12,330 nt of DNA from UBA1801 sp035353395 (GCA_035353395.1 DAOPZL010000074.1:1-12330), one strand, 5' to 3'; shown: positions 1 through 7,245, counted from the stretch's first letter. The notes: generated by a model not told the origin, from the sequence alone. Made by a program: numbers and translations.

Positions 1-164
1 AGCTCTACGCCGACCTCGAGAAGAAGATCGTCATCGACCAGGCCGCGTGGCTGCCGCTGTTCTCCGTGAAGCACCTCTACGTCGTCCAGCCCAAGGTCCA
101 GAAGTTCGTGATTCCCTGGAACGGCTGGTCTGACTACCCGGTTTATGAGACGCGCGTAAAATAA
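1..164 (+). CDS. C-terminal end of peptide ABC transporter substrate-binding protein (partial)
   Basis: The window opens inside a gene read in the frame starting at base 3; 53 codons remain before TAA at 162-164. The tail contains IDQAAWLPLFSVKHLYVV and ends in a Trp- and Tyr-rich stretch (WNGWSDYPVYETRVK). This resembles the C-terminus of family 5 solute-binding proteins (DppA/OppA/MppA type), where a 'D.a..iPL......v......v' pattern precedes a short aromatic tail. Those proteins are exported, capture peptides and deliver them to the permease pair. The gene lies directly upstream of two Dpp-type permeases and two ATPases in the same orientation, the standard order of such operons, and this supports the call more than the short sequence does. 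The signal peptide and ligand pocket are outside the window, so ligand specificity cannot be judged. Confidence 0.8.
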   Translation, partial: LYADLEKKIVIDQAAWLPLFSVKHLYVVQPKVQKFVIPWNGWSDYPVYETRVK

Positions 165-186
165 TTAAGCAATTTTTAACATAAAC

Positions 187-216
187 CCCTGGGGGGACGG
201 GAAAATCCCCCCAGGG
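187..216 (+). terminator. Intergenic hairpin between binding-protein and permease genes
   Basis: CCCTGGGGGGA (187-197) pairs perfectly with TCCCCCCAGGG (206-216): an 11-bp, mostly G-C stem with an 8-base loop. AAA (183-185) and TTT (218-220) could extend it past one mismatch. Only a short, broken T-run follows (ATTTCTTCC), so termination is probably partial. In peptide-transport operons such a hairpin commonly lowers permease expression and stabilises the upstream message, so the binding protein is made in excess. That role is inferred here. Confidence 0.75.
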
Positions 217-257
217 ATTTCTTCCTGGATTACTAGCGTCAGCAGGAGGTCCGCTAG

Positions 258-1178
258 ATGAAAAGGTTCATTCTTAAACGCCTACTTGTATCGATTCCGG
301 TCCTGATAGGCATCACCCTCATCATCTTCTTCCTGCTGAACGTGGTTCCCGGCGACCCGGTCGCCCTGATGATGAAGGAGCACATCAGCGTCGATGTCGT
401 GGCCCGGGTGAGGGCCCAGATGCACCTCGACGATCCGGCCATCGTCCGCTACTTCCGCTTCCTCGGGAACGCGCTTCGCGGGGACCTGGGCGAGTCCTAC
501 AAGCTGAACCGCCCGGTGACGTCCCTCATCCTCCACGCCTTCCCGAACACCTTCGTGCTGGCGATCTGGGCCGCGCTCTTCGCCTGGATCGTGGGGATCC
601 CGGCCGGGATCCTCTCGGCGGTGAAGAAGTACTCCCTGCCCGACAACCTCTTCATGGGCTTCTCCCTGCTGGGCGTCTCCATGCCCGTCTTCTGGTCGGC
701 GCTGCTGTTCCAGTGGTGCTTCGCCGTCAAGCTCGGCTGGCTGCCCGTGGCCGGATTCAGCGGCTGGCAGTACGTCATCATGCCCGCCATCGTGCTGGGC
801 TGGAGCAGCGCCGGGACGATCGCGCGCCTGACCCGATCCAGCCTGCTGGAGGTCATGCGCAACGACTACATCCGGACGGCCAGGGCCAAGGGGCTCCACG
901 AGCTGCCCGTCATCTTCAAGCACGCCCTCAAGAACGCCCTCCTGCCCGTGGTCACCGTGATGGCCATCCAGGTGGCGGGCCTGCTGGCCGGGGCCGTGAT
1001 CACGGAGAGCGTCTTCGGCATCCCCGGAGTCGGCCGGATCGCGGTGAACGCCATCCAGGCGAGGGACATGCCGCTGCTCCAGGGCGCCGTCCTGTTCGAG
1101 ACGGTCCTGGTCATCCTCGGCAATCTCGTCGCGGACATCCTCTACGCCTTCCTCGATCCTCGGATCAAGGTCAGCTGA
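258..1178 (+). CDS. dppB: Dipeptide/oligopeptide ABC transporter permease, DppB type
   Basis: A 306-residue inner-membrane permease, normal length for DppB/OppB. It starts with the family hallmark MKRFILKRLLVSIPVLIGIT, the first membrane helix at about residues 8-30, followed by the 'VVPGDP' turn and a periplasmic segment with 'GDLGESY'. Later hydrophobic segments fit a six-helix permease. The cytoplasmic EAA loop, which docks onto the ATPases, is at about residues 204-230 (YIRTARAKGL...HALKNALLPV), and the protein ends in 'DPRIKVS' as the family does. AGGAGGT at 244-250, seven bases before the ATG, fixes the start. It forms the transport channel with the next gene's product. Dpp is used for the peptide ABC family in general; the actual peptide specificity is not visible here, and cell-wall peptides are suggested by the downstream genes. 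Confidence 0.93.
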   Translation: MKRFILKRLLVSIPVLIGITLIIFFLLNVVPGDPVALMMKEHISVDVVARVRAQMHLDDPAIVRYFRFLGNALRGDLGESYKLNRPVTSLILHAFPNTFVLAIWAALFAWIVGIPAGILSAVKKYSLPDNLFMGFSLLGVSMPVFWSALLFQWCFAVKLGWLPVAGFSGWQYVIMPAIVLGWSSAGTIARLTRSSLLEVMRNDYIRTARAKGLHELPVIFKHALKNALLPVVTVMAIQVAGLLAGAVITESVFGIPGVGRIAVNAIQARDMPLLQGAVLFETVLVILGNLVADILYAFLDPRIKVS

Positions 1179-1194
1179 GCCGGAGGGACACACG

Positions 1195-2118
1195 ATGAAA
1201 GAGTTGAACGAAAAGGACACGAACATGGAAACCGGCAAGACGCCGCTGTTGGAGGAAGAGGACATCGTTGCACCGCCTTCCTCTTTCTGGAAGGACCTGA
1301 TGACGGCCTACCGCCGGAATCATCTCGCCTCGCTGGGCGCCGTGATCGTGGTCGCCCTGTTCCTCATGGCAGTCTTCGCGCCATGGATAAGCCACTACGA
1401 TCCCTACATGATCGACCTCGACGTCATGACCGAGGCCCCCTCCAAGCTGCACTGGCTGGGGACGGACCAGTTCGGCCGGGACCTCCTCACCCGCATCCTC
1501 TACGGGACGCGCATCTCGCTCGTGATCGGCATCGTGCCGACCCTGCTGTCGATGACCGTCGGGACGGCCCTGGGCCTGATCGGCGGCTACTACGGCGGGA
1601 AGGTGGACATGGTGATCATGCGTCTTTGCGACATCATGCTCGCGTTCCCCTCCATCCTGCTCGCCATGGTGGTCATGTACACCCTCGGCGCCACGCTCCT
1701 GAACATCTTCATCGCCCTGGCGATCGTGGGATGGGCCGGCACGGCGCGCGTGGTGCGCTCCCAGGTGCTCTCTCTCAAGGAGAAGGAGTTCGTCGAGGCC
1801 GCCCGGGCAGTGGGCGTCCGCAACCGCATGATCATGGTGCGGCACATCCTTCCGAACTGTCTCCCGGCCCTGATCGTGCTGTTCACCCTCGGCATCCCGG
1901 GCGCCATCCTCTCGGAGGCCACCCTGAGCTTCCTGGGCGTCGGCGCGCAGCCTCCGACTCCCAGCTGGGGCCTCATCATCACCAGCGGGAAGGAGTTCCT
2001 CTTCTCCGCTCCGTGGATCGCCATCTCGCCGGGCCTCTTCATCCTGGTGACCGTGCTGGCGTTCAACTTCATGGGCGACGGCCTCAGAGATGCCCTCGAC
2101 CCCTACATGAAACAATGA
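1195..2118 (+). CDS. dppC: Dipeptide/oligopeptide ABC transporter permease, DppC type
   Basis: A 307-residue permease that pairs with the DppB-type protein. It has the long cytoplasmic N-terminal extension of the OppC/DppC family (about 50 residues, acidic, before the first helix 'GAVIVVALFLMAVFAPWIS'). Then come the conserved periplasmic 'HWLGTDQFGRDLLTRILYG' motif and a run of membrane segments. The EAA loop is 'EFVEAARAVGV...HILPNCLP', and the C-terminus carries 'FNFMGDGLRDALDPYMKQ', typical of DppC. GGAGGG at 1182-1187 lies eight bases before the ATG. The gap from the upstream stop is 16 bases, so the two permeases are co-transcribed. A second ATG ten codons in (1225) is less likely because it has no comparable ribosome-binding site. 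Confidence 0.93.
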   Translation: MKELNEKDTNMETGKTPLLEEEDIVAPPSSFWKDLMTAYRRNHLASLGAVIVVALFLMAVFAPWISHYDPYMIDLDVMTEAPSKLHWLGTDQFGRDLLTRILYGTRISLVIGIVPTLLSMTVGTALGLIGGYYGGKVDMVIMRLCDIMLAFPSILLAMVVMYTLGATLLNIFIALAIVGWAGTARVVRSQVLSLKEKEFVEAARAVGVRNRMIMVRHILPNCLPALIVLFTLGIPGAILSEATLSFLGVGAQPPTPSWGLIITSGKEFLFSAPWIAISPGLFILVTVLAFNFMGDGLRDALDPYMKQ

Positions 2119-2137
2119 GACGCGACGGGACACTGAG

Positions 2138-3136
2138 ATGAAATCAAGCGAAGCGCTGCTTTCCATGGAAAATTTGAGCACCTCCTTCTTCACGTCGAAG
2201 GGGGTCGTACCGGCGGTCAGCGGAGTCACCGTATCCGTCAAGCCGGGCGAGATCCTGGGCCTGGTGGGCGAATCCGGATGCGGCAAGAGCGTGACCTCCT
2301 TGTCCATCCTGGGACTGATCTCGCCTCCCGGCAGGATCGTGGACGGCCGGATCCTCTTCGAGGGCCGCGACCTCTCCAAGCTGGACTACAACACGATGTG
2401 CGGCATCCGGGGCAACGAGATCGCCATGATCTTCCAGGAGCCCATGACCTCCCTGAACCCGGTCTTCACCGTGGGGCGGCAGGTCAGCGAAGCCATCCTC
2501 CTGCACCGCAAGATCACGCAGGAAGAGGCCATGCAGAAGACCCTGGAGATGTTCAAGCTCGTGGGGATCCCCGAGCCGGAGACCCGCCTGGACTGCTATC
2601 CCCACCAGTTGTCGGGGGGCCTGCGCCAGCGGGTCATGATCGCCATGGCCCTGGTCTGCGAGCCCAAGCTCCTGATCGCCGACGAGCCGACCACCGCGCT
2701 GGACGTGACCATCCAGGCGCAGATCCTCGACCTGATGCGCGACCTGCGCAAGCGGCTGAACACGGCGATCATCATGATCACCCACGACCTGGGCGTCGTG
2801 GCCGAGCTCTGCGACCGGGTGGTGGTGATGTACGCGGGAGAGGTCGTCGAAGAGGCCGACATCTACACCCTCTTCGAGAAGCCGAGCCATCCCTACACCC
2901 TGGGGCTCATGGGCTCCATCCCCGGGACGGAAGCGTCCATGGGGGCCGACGGACGCCTGCAGACGATCCCCGGCATGGTGCCGAACCTCCTGCATCTGCC
3001 GAAGGGCTGCCTGTTCCATCCCCGCTGCCCGTTCGCCAAGGACGCCTGCCGCGAGAAGAGGCCCCCCCTCTTCGAGCTGGGCGAGGGACATTTCGCCAAA
3101 TGCTGGAAGTACGAAGACAAGGCGGTGAAGGCATGA
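2138..3136 (+). CDS. dppD: Peptide ABC transporter ATPase, DppD type, with C-terminal Fe-S-type cysteine motif
   Basis: A 332-residue cytoplasmic ATPase that powers the importer as a heterodimer with the next gene's product. Visible motifs are Walker A GESGCGKS (44-51), Q-loop 'IFQEP' (98-102), signature LSGG (158-161), Walker B KLLIADEP (176-183) and switch His216. After residue 245 comes the oligopeptide-transporter C-terminal domain, with cysteines at 291, 297, 304 and 322. The C-x5-C-x6-C-xn-C spacing matches the motif that binds a [4Fe-4S] cluster in characterised DppD/OppD-type proteins. The ribosome-binding site is weak (GGGA at 2127-2130), so translation may depend on coupling to dppC 19 bases upstream. 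The 3' end overlaps the next start by four bases (ATGA). Confidence 0.93.
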   Translation: MKSSEALLSMENLSTSFFTSKGVVPAVSGVTVSVKPGEILGLVGESGCGKSVTSLSILGLISPPGRIVDGRILFEGRDLSKLDYNTMCGIRGNEIAMIFQEPMTSLNPVFTVGRQVSEAILLHRKITQEEAMQKTLEMFKLVGIPEPETRLDCYPHQLSGGLRQRVMIAMALVCEPKLLIADEPTTALDVTIQAQILDLMRDLRKRLNTAIIMITHDLGVVAELCDRVVVMYAGEVVEEADIYTLFEKPSHPYTLGLMGSIPGTEASMGADGRLQTIPGMVPNLLHLPKGCLFHPRCPFAKDACREKRPPLFELGEGHFAKCWKYEDKAVKA

Positions 3137-4104
3137 GTGAGACGCTGCTATCGGTCAAGGGACTGAAGAAATACTTCCCGGTGAAGACCGGGTCCTTCGG
3201 GACGGAAGAGGGCCTCGTCAAGGCCGTGGACGACGTGACCTTCGACATCGGGCGCCAGGAGACCTTCGCCCTCGTGGGCGAGTCGGGCTGCGGGAAGAGC
3301 ACCCTGGGCAGGACCATCCTGCGCCTGCTGGAACCCACCGCGGGCTCCGTGGTCATGGACGGGACGGACATCGCCACGCTCAAGACCGAGGCCCTGCGGC
3401 GCATGCGCACGAAGATGCAGATCGTGTTCCAGGACCCCTACGCATCCCTGGATCCCCGCATGCGCGTGGGTGAGATCATCGCGGAGCCTCTCCTGACCCA
3501 CGGGCACGGGAACAAGGCCGAGCGCGAGGCCAGGGTCCTGGAGCTCATGAAGGTCGTGGGCCTCCGGGCCGACGGCATCCGCCGCTATCCGCACGAGTTC
3601 TCGGGCGGCCAGAGGCAGCGCATCGGAATCGCCCGCGCCCTCGCCCTCAACCCGGAATTCATCGTCTGCGACGAGCCTCTCTCCGCCCTGGACGTGTCCA
3701 TCCAGGCCCAGGTGCTCAACCTCCTCGGCGATCTCCAGTCCGAGTTCAAGCTCACCTACCTCTTCATCACCCACGACCTGTCCGTGGTCCGTCACTTCGC
3801 GCCGCGGGTCGGCGTGATGTTCCTCGGGAAGATGGTCGAGATGGGCAAGACCGAGGAGCTGTTCACCTCCCCGAAGCACCCCTACACGCGCTTCCTCACC
3901 TCCGCCGTGCCGGTCCCGAATCCGCGCATGCGGGATCGCGAGAAGCTGCTGCTGGAAGGCGAGATCCCCAGCCCCATCAACCTGCCCTCGGGGTGCCGGT
4001 TCCGCACCCGCTGCCCCTACGCGCAGGCGGTGTGCTCCGAAGTGGATCCCCCCACGGTCACCGAGGGGAACCGCTGCTGGGCCTGCCATTTCCCGCTGAA
4101 GTGA
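3133..4104 (+). CDS. dppF: Peptide ABC transporter ATPase, DppF type, with Fe-S-type cysteine motif
   Basis: A 323-residue partner ATPase. The frame is open far upstream, but the first sensible start is the ATG at 3133, inside the ATGA overlap with dppD, where the protein begins MSETLLSVKGLKKYFPV as DppF/OppF proteins do. Motifs: Walker A GESGCGKS (49-56), 'VFQDPYASLDPRM' (98-110, an OppF/DppF hallmark), signature FSGGQRQR (156-163), Walker B EFIVCDEP (175-182; Cys replaces the usual hydrophobic residue) and His214. The C-terminal domain has Cys288, Cys294 and Cys301, in the same C-x5-C-x6-C spacing as its partner, plus Cys315 and Cys318. Both ATPases could therefore hold a metal cluster. The stop codon overlaps the start of the racemase gene. 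Confidence 0.93.
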   Translation: MSETLLSVKGLKKYFPVKTGSFGTEEGLVKAVDDVTFDIGRQETFALVGESGCGKSTLGRTILRLLEPTAGSVVMDGTDIATLKTEALRRMRTKMQIVFQDPYASLDPRMRVGEIIAEPLLTHGHGNKAEREARVLELMKVVGLRADGIRRYPHEFSGGQRQRIGIARALALNPEFIVCDEPLSALDVSIQAQVLNLLGDLQSEFKLTYLFITHDLSVVRHFAPRVGVMFLGKMVEMGKTEELFTSPKHPYTRFLTSAVPVPNPRMRDREKLLLEGEIPSPINLPSGCRFRTRCPYAQAVCSEVDPPTVTEGNRCWACHFPLK

Positions 4105-5207
4105 TGAATCCGTCCCACCCGACCTGGATCGAGATCGATCTCTCCGCGGTCGCCCACAACTGCGCGCGGATCGTCCAGGACACCTCCACCCCGCTCATGG
4201 CCATCGTCAAGGGCGACGCCTACGGACATGGCGCGGTGGAGGTGGGCAGGGCCGCCGTCGCGGGCGGGGCGAGCTGGCTGGGCGTGGCCCGCTGCTGCGA
4301 GGCGAGGGCCCTCCGCGAGGCCGGGATCCAGGCGCCCATCCTGGTGCTGGGCATGGTCACGCCGGAGGAGGTCGACGAGGCGATCAGCCAGCGGCTCACG
4401 CTGACGCTGCACGACCCGGAAACCCTGGCCCTCTTCTCGGCCAGGGCGCGGGCGGCGCATCGGACGCTGGGCGTCCACCTCAAGGTGGAAACCGGCCTCG
4501 GCCGGGTCGGCGTCTTCCCGGAGGAAGTGCCGGCCTTCGCGCGCAAGGCGTCGGCCGGAGGCAGCCTGGTCCTGGACGGCATGTACAGCCACCTGGCCGT
4601 CGCCGACGAGGACCACCCCCTCAACGAGCTCCAGGCGAAGCGGTTCCGGACGGTGGTCCAGGCCATGGAATCGGAGGGGATGCGCCCGCGCTGGGTGCAC
4701 CTCGCGAACTCGGCCGCGGCCTACTGGCTCCCGGAGACGCGCTACGACCTGGTGCGCGTCGGGAACGTCGTGCTCGGCATGAGGATCAGCATCGACCGGC
4801 CGCTCCCCGAAGCCTACCGGCCGGTGCTCTCCTGGAAGGCCAGGCTCGGCTCCTGCCGGGTGCTGCCCGAGGGGTGGGGCGTCGGCTACGGCCAGACCTA
4901 CGTCACGGAGCGCGACGAGCTGATCGGCGTGATCCCCGTGGGCTACGGCGACGGCCTGCGGCGGGTCCCGGGCAACCAGGTCCTGATCGGCGGCGAGCGA
5001 TGCCCCGTGGTCGGCCGCTCCTGCCTCGACCAGTCCATGGTCCGGCTGCCCCGGCCTTTCCCGGTGGGCGAGGAAGTGGTCGTCGTCGGCTCCCAGGGGG
5101 GCGAGGCGATCTGGTTCCACGATCTGGCGGCGCTTTACAAGACCACGCAGGTGGACATCTCCACCCATCTCCATTCCAGAGTCCCGCACATCTACAAGCA
5201 CGGTTGA
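4104..5207 (+). CDS. alr: Alanine racemase (PLP, fold type III)
   Basis: A 367-residue PLP enzyme of normal Alr length, interconverting L- and D-alanine in the cytoplasm. The PLP lysine is Lys36 in 'VKGDAYGHG' (classically VKANAYGHG). Lys127 and Arg134 sit in 'HLKVETGLGRVG' (classically K.DTGM.R.G). Arg218 is in the 'RVG' cofactor motif and the catalytic tyrosine is Tyr262 in 'GVGYGQTYV'. The 'GRSCLDQ' motif (304-310) has Leu where alanine racemases usually have Met, and the C-terminal 'DISTHLHSRVPHIY' is typical. The frame extends upstream, but the ATG at 4104 (TGATG overlap with dppF) gives the standard N-terminus 'TWIEIDLSA'. This one-base overlap implies translational coupling to the importer, suggesting catabolism of imported D-Ala. 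A broader or different amino-acid specificity is possible given the altered motifs. Confidence 0.88.
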   Translation: MNPSHPTWIEIDLSAVAHNCARIVQDTSTPLMAIVKGDAYGHGAVEVGRAAVAGGASWLGVARCCEARALREAGIQAPILVLGMVTPEEVDEAISQRLTLTLHDPETLALFSARARAAHRTLGVHLKVETGLGRVGVFPEEVPAFARKASAGGSLVLDGMYSHLAVADEDHPLNELQAKRFRTVVQAMESEGMRPRWVHLANSAAAYWLPETRYDLVRVGNVVLGMRISIDRPLPEAYRPVLSWKARLGSCRVLPEGWGVGYGQTYVTERDELIGVIPVGYGDGLRRVPGNQVLIGGERCPVVGRSCLDQSMVRLPRPFPVGEEVVVVGSQGGEAIWFHDLAALYKTTQVDISTHLHSRVPHIYKHG

Positions 5208-5229
5208 TCATCCCCAGGGGAGACACGTC

Positions 5230-5832
5230 ATGCACGCCCGTTCGGCCTTCCGTATCGTCACCTCCTTGCTGCTCTCGGTCCTTCCCATGGCCGGGGCGGA
5301 CAAGGACCTCATGGTGGTCCACCGGAAGGATGCGCAGACCTGGGTCCTCGAGTGGCGGGGGAAGACCTACCGTTGCGCCGTGGGCAAGAACGGTGTCGCG
5401 GCGCCGGGCGAGAAGCGGGAAGGGGACGGCAAGTCCCCGTGCGGAACCTACGTCCTGCGGGGCCTCTACTACCGGCCGGACAAGATCGACCGGCAGAAGC
5501 TCCCGGCCGCCCTCAAGCCCGTCGCCCTGACGGTGGAAGACGGCTGGTGCGACGAGCCCGGCGCCCCCGAGTACAACAAGTTCGTCAAGCTCCCCTTCGC
5601 GCCCAGCCACGAGGAACTGTGGCGCAAGAACGACGATCTCTACGACCTCATCCTTCCCCTCGGCTACAACGACGATCCGGTCGTTCCCGGAAAGGGGAGC
5701 GCCATCTTCATGCACGTCGCGCGGCCGAACTACGGCGGGACGGCTGGATGCGTGGTCCTCGCCAAGCAGGACCTCCTGGAAGTCCTCCGGACGGTCGAGC
5801 CCGGCTGCCGGATCCGCATCGAATTCGACTAA
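5230..5832 (+). CDS. Secreted YkuD-type L,D-transpeptidase family protein
   Basis: A 200-residue protein with an N-terminal signal peptide (hydrophobic 8-19, probable cleavage after 'MAGA' near residue 23), so it acts outside the cytoplasm. The body matches the YkuD catalytic domain in its COG3786-like form: 'REGDGKSPCGTY' (63-74), 'WCDEP' (107-111), 'YNKFVK', 'SHEELWRKNDDLYDL' and then the catalytic block with His162 in 'AIFMHVA' and Cys174 in 'GGTAGCVVL'. Family members attack L,D bonds of peptidoglycan stem peptides through the cysteine, either cross-linking or trimming them. Next to a peptide importer and D-amino acid enzymes, a trimming or carboxypeptidase role on wall peptides is plausible but inferred. 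GGGGAG at 5217-5222 precedes the start; the gap from alr is 22 bases. Confidence 0.85.
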   Translation: MHARSAFRIVTSLLLSVLPMAGADKDLMVVHRKDAQTWVLEWRGKTYRCAVGKNGVAAPGEKREGDGKSPCGTYVLRGLYYRPDKIDRQKLPAALKPVALTVEDGWCDEPGAPEYNKFVKLPFAPSHEELWRKNDDLYDLILPLGYNDDPVVPGKGSAIFMHVARPNYGGTAGCVVLAKQDLLEVLRTVEPGCRIRIEFD

Positions 5833-5885
5833 CCCTGAACGAGGTTTCCCGCCGCGGGCACGATCCTGGCGGCGTGAGCTTCACC

Positions 5886-5914
5886 TTGCCGGATTCCGAT
5901 CGATCCCATATCAA
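5886..5914 (+). promoter_or_regulatory. Candidate sigma-70 promoter for lysA and downstream genes
   Basis: TTGCCG (5886-5891) and TATCAA (5909-5914) are separated by 17 bases; each matches four of six consensus positions. An alternative -10 element, TATTAT (5941-5946, five of six), lacks a good -35 partner. The position, inside the only long gap of the cluster and in locally AT-rich DNA, supports a promoter somewhere here, but the exact element is uncertain. Confidence 0.35.
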
Positions 5915-5976
5915 TCGCGAATCGACCACTGAATAAGTACTATTATTCTTTGCTCCCTCGGCGAGGCATTCTGCAA

Positions 5977-5982
5977 GTGAGG
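5977..5982 (+). promoter_or_regulatory. Ribosome-binding site deciding the lysA start
   Basis: GTGAGG ends nine bases before the ATG at 5992. In-frame alternatives are a TTG at 5950, which has no ribosome-binding site and would add 14 atypical residues, and ATGs at 5998 and 6004, which are further from the site. The ATG at 5992 is preferred. Confidence 0.6.
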
Positions 5983-5991
5983 TTCAACAAC

Positions 5992-7230
5992 ATGCAAATG
6001 CCCATGGACAGCAATCGACTCCTCCGCCTGACCGCGCGCTACGGGACGCCGCTCTGGGTCTACGACGCCGCCGTCATCCGCCAGCGGATCCAGGCGCTGA
6101 AGTCCTTCGACACGATCCGCTTCGCGCAGAAGGCCTGCTCCAACACGCACATCCTCCGCCTCATGCGGGAGGAGGGGGTCGTGGTGGACTCCGTGTCCTG
6201 CGGCGAGATCGACCGCGCCCTGAAGGCGGGCTACCGGCCGGGCAGCGCGCCCGCCGACATCGTCTTCACCGCCGACGTCATCGACGCCTGCACCATCGCC
6301 AAGGTCATCAAGTACGACATCCCGGTCAACGCGGGCTCCATCGACATGCTGCACCAGCTCGGGAACGTGGCTCCCGGCCATCCGGTGTGGCTGCGCATCA
6401 ACCCCGGCTTCGGACACGGGCACCACAACAAGGTGAACACCGGCGGCGAATCCAGCAAGCACGGCATCTGGCACAAGGATCTCCCGCTCGCGATGGAGGC
6501 CATCCGCAAGTACGGACTCCGGCTGGTGGGGCTGCACATGCACATCGGGTCCGGTGTGGACTACCAGCACCTCGGGCACGTGTGCCAGACGATGGTGGCG
6601 CTGGTGAAGTCGGCCGGGCACGACATCGAGGCCATCTCCACCGGCGGGGGCCTCTCGGTCAACTACCGCGACTCGGATCCCGTCCTGGACACGGCCAACT
6701 ACTATGAGCTGTGGGCCGCCGCCCGCCGCGAGATCGAGGCGTTCCTGGGCCATCCCGTCGGCCTGGAGATCGAGCCCGGGCGCTATCTCATGGCGGAGTC
6801 CGGGCTGCTCCTCGCGAAGGTCCTGGCCACCAAGAACATGGGGCGGAACCACTTCGTGCTGGTGGACGCCGGCTTCAACGACCTGATGCGTCCCGCGATG
6901 TACGGCAGCTATCACGCCATCAGCGTGGTGGCGCTGGACGGCGGCGCGCGCGAGCCGAGGAAGACGGTGGTGGCCGGCCCCCTGTGCGAATCCGGGGACG
7001 TGTTCACCCAGGAGGAAGGGGGCGTCGTCTCCCCGAGGATGATTCCCGCGGCGGAAGTGGGGGACATCATGGTCTTCCACGACACGGGCGCCTACGGATC
7101 GGCCATGTCCTCGAACTACAACAGCCGTCCCCTGGCCGCGGAGGTCCTGATCGACGGCGACGCCGTGCGCCTCATCCGGCGCAGGCAGACCATCGAGGAC
7201 CTGCTGGCCCTGGAAGAGACGGCCGACTGA
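5992..7230 (+). CDS. lysA: Diaminopimelate decarboxylase, E. coli-type LysA
   Basis: A 412-residue PLP enzyme converting meso-DAP to L-lysine and CO2. It closely follows E. coli LysA rather than the more common bacterial form: 'RFAQKACSN' with PLP Lys47, 'VDSVSCGEI', 'PVNAGSIDML', 'NPGFGHGHHNKVNTGGE', 'SKHGIW', 'GLHMHIGSGVDY', 'GGGLSVNY', 'EIEPGRYL', 'FNDLMRPAMYGSYH', 'GPLCESGDVFTQ' with catalytic Cys332, and 'SSNYNSRP' with Tyr376. It ends in 'RRRQTIEDLLALE', almost as E. coli LysA does. All expected catalytic and PLP-binding residues are present. It sits 15 bases before a D-Ala-D-Ala dipeptidase gene, so it may turn DAP from imported wall peptides into lysine; it could equally serve lysine biosynthesis. 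Confidence 0.95.
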   Translation: MQMPMDSNRLLRLTARYGTPLWVYDAAVIRQRIQALKSFDTIRFAQKACSNTHILRLMREEGVVVDSVSCGEIDRALKAGYRPGSAPADIVFTADVIDACTIAKVIKYDIPVNAGSIDMLHQLGNVAPGHPVWLRINPGFGHGHHNKVNTGGESSKHGIWHKDLPLAMEAIRKYGLRLVGLHMHIGSGVDYQHLGHVCQTMVALVKSAGHDIEAISTGGGLSVNYRDSDPVLDTANYYELWAAARREIEAFLGHPVGLEIEPGRYLMAESGLLLAKVLATKNMGRNHFVLVDAGFNDLMRPAMYGSYHAISVVALDGGAREPRKTVVAGPLCESGDVFTQEEGGVVSPRMIPAAEVGDIMVFHDTGAYGSAMSSNYNSRPLAAEVLIDGDAVRLIRRRQTIEDLLALEETAD

Positions 7231-7245
7231 ACGAAAGGCGGAACC

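Larger units (their letters stand above)
5833..5991 (+). other. 159-base spacer ahead of lysA with an AT-rich stretch
   Basis: This is the largest gap inside the importer-enzyme cluster. The first 50 bases are GC-rich with no convincing terminator hairpin. The second half turns AT-rich (5928-5950, including TACTATTATTCTTT), unlike the surrounding sequence, and holds a candidate promoter. No convincing short gene with a ribosome-binding site was seen. The spacer splits the cluster into an importer/racemase/YkuD part and a lysA-to-dapF-like part that may be transcribed separately. Confidence 0.6.

Noticed and set aside
1171..2379. Long minus-strand open frame opposite dppC and the start of dppD
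   Set aside because: Composition is typical of antisense high-GC shadows and it spans two well-supported genes.
3993..4103. N-terminal extension of the alanine racemase
   Set aside because: The extra 37 residues lie in another frame of the dppF end; the ATG at 4104 gives the normal Alr start.
2278..4104. 608-residue apparent fusion ahead of dppF
   Set aside because: The first part, overlapping dppD in another frame, is low-complexity shadow; the real protein begins at 3133 with a standard DppF N-terminus.
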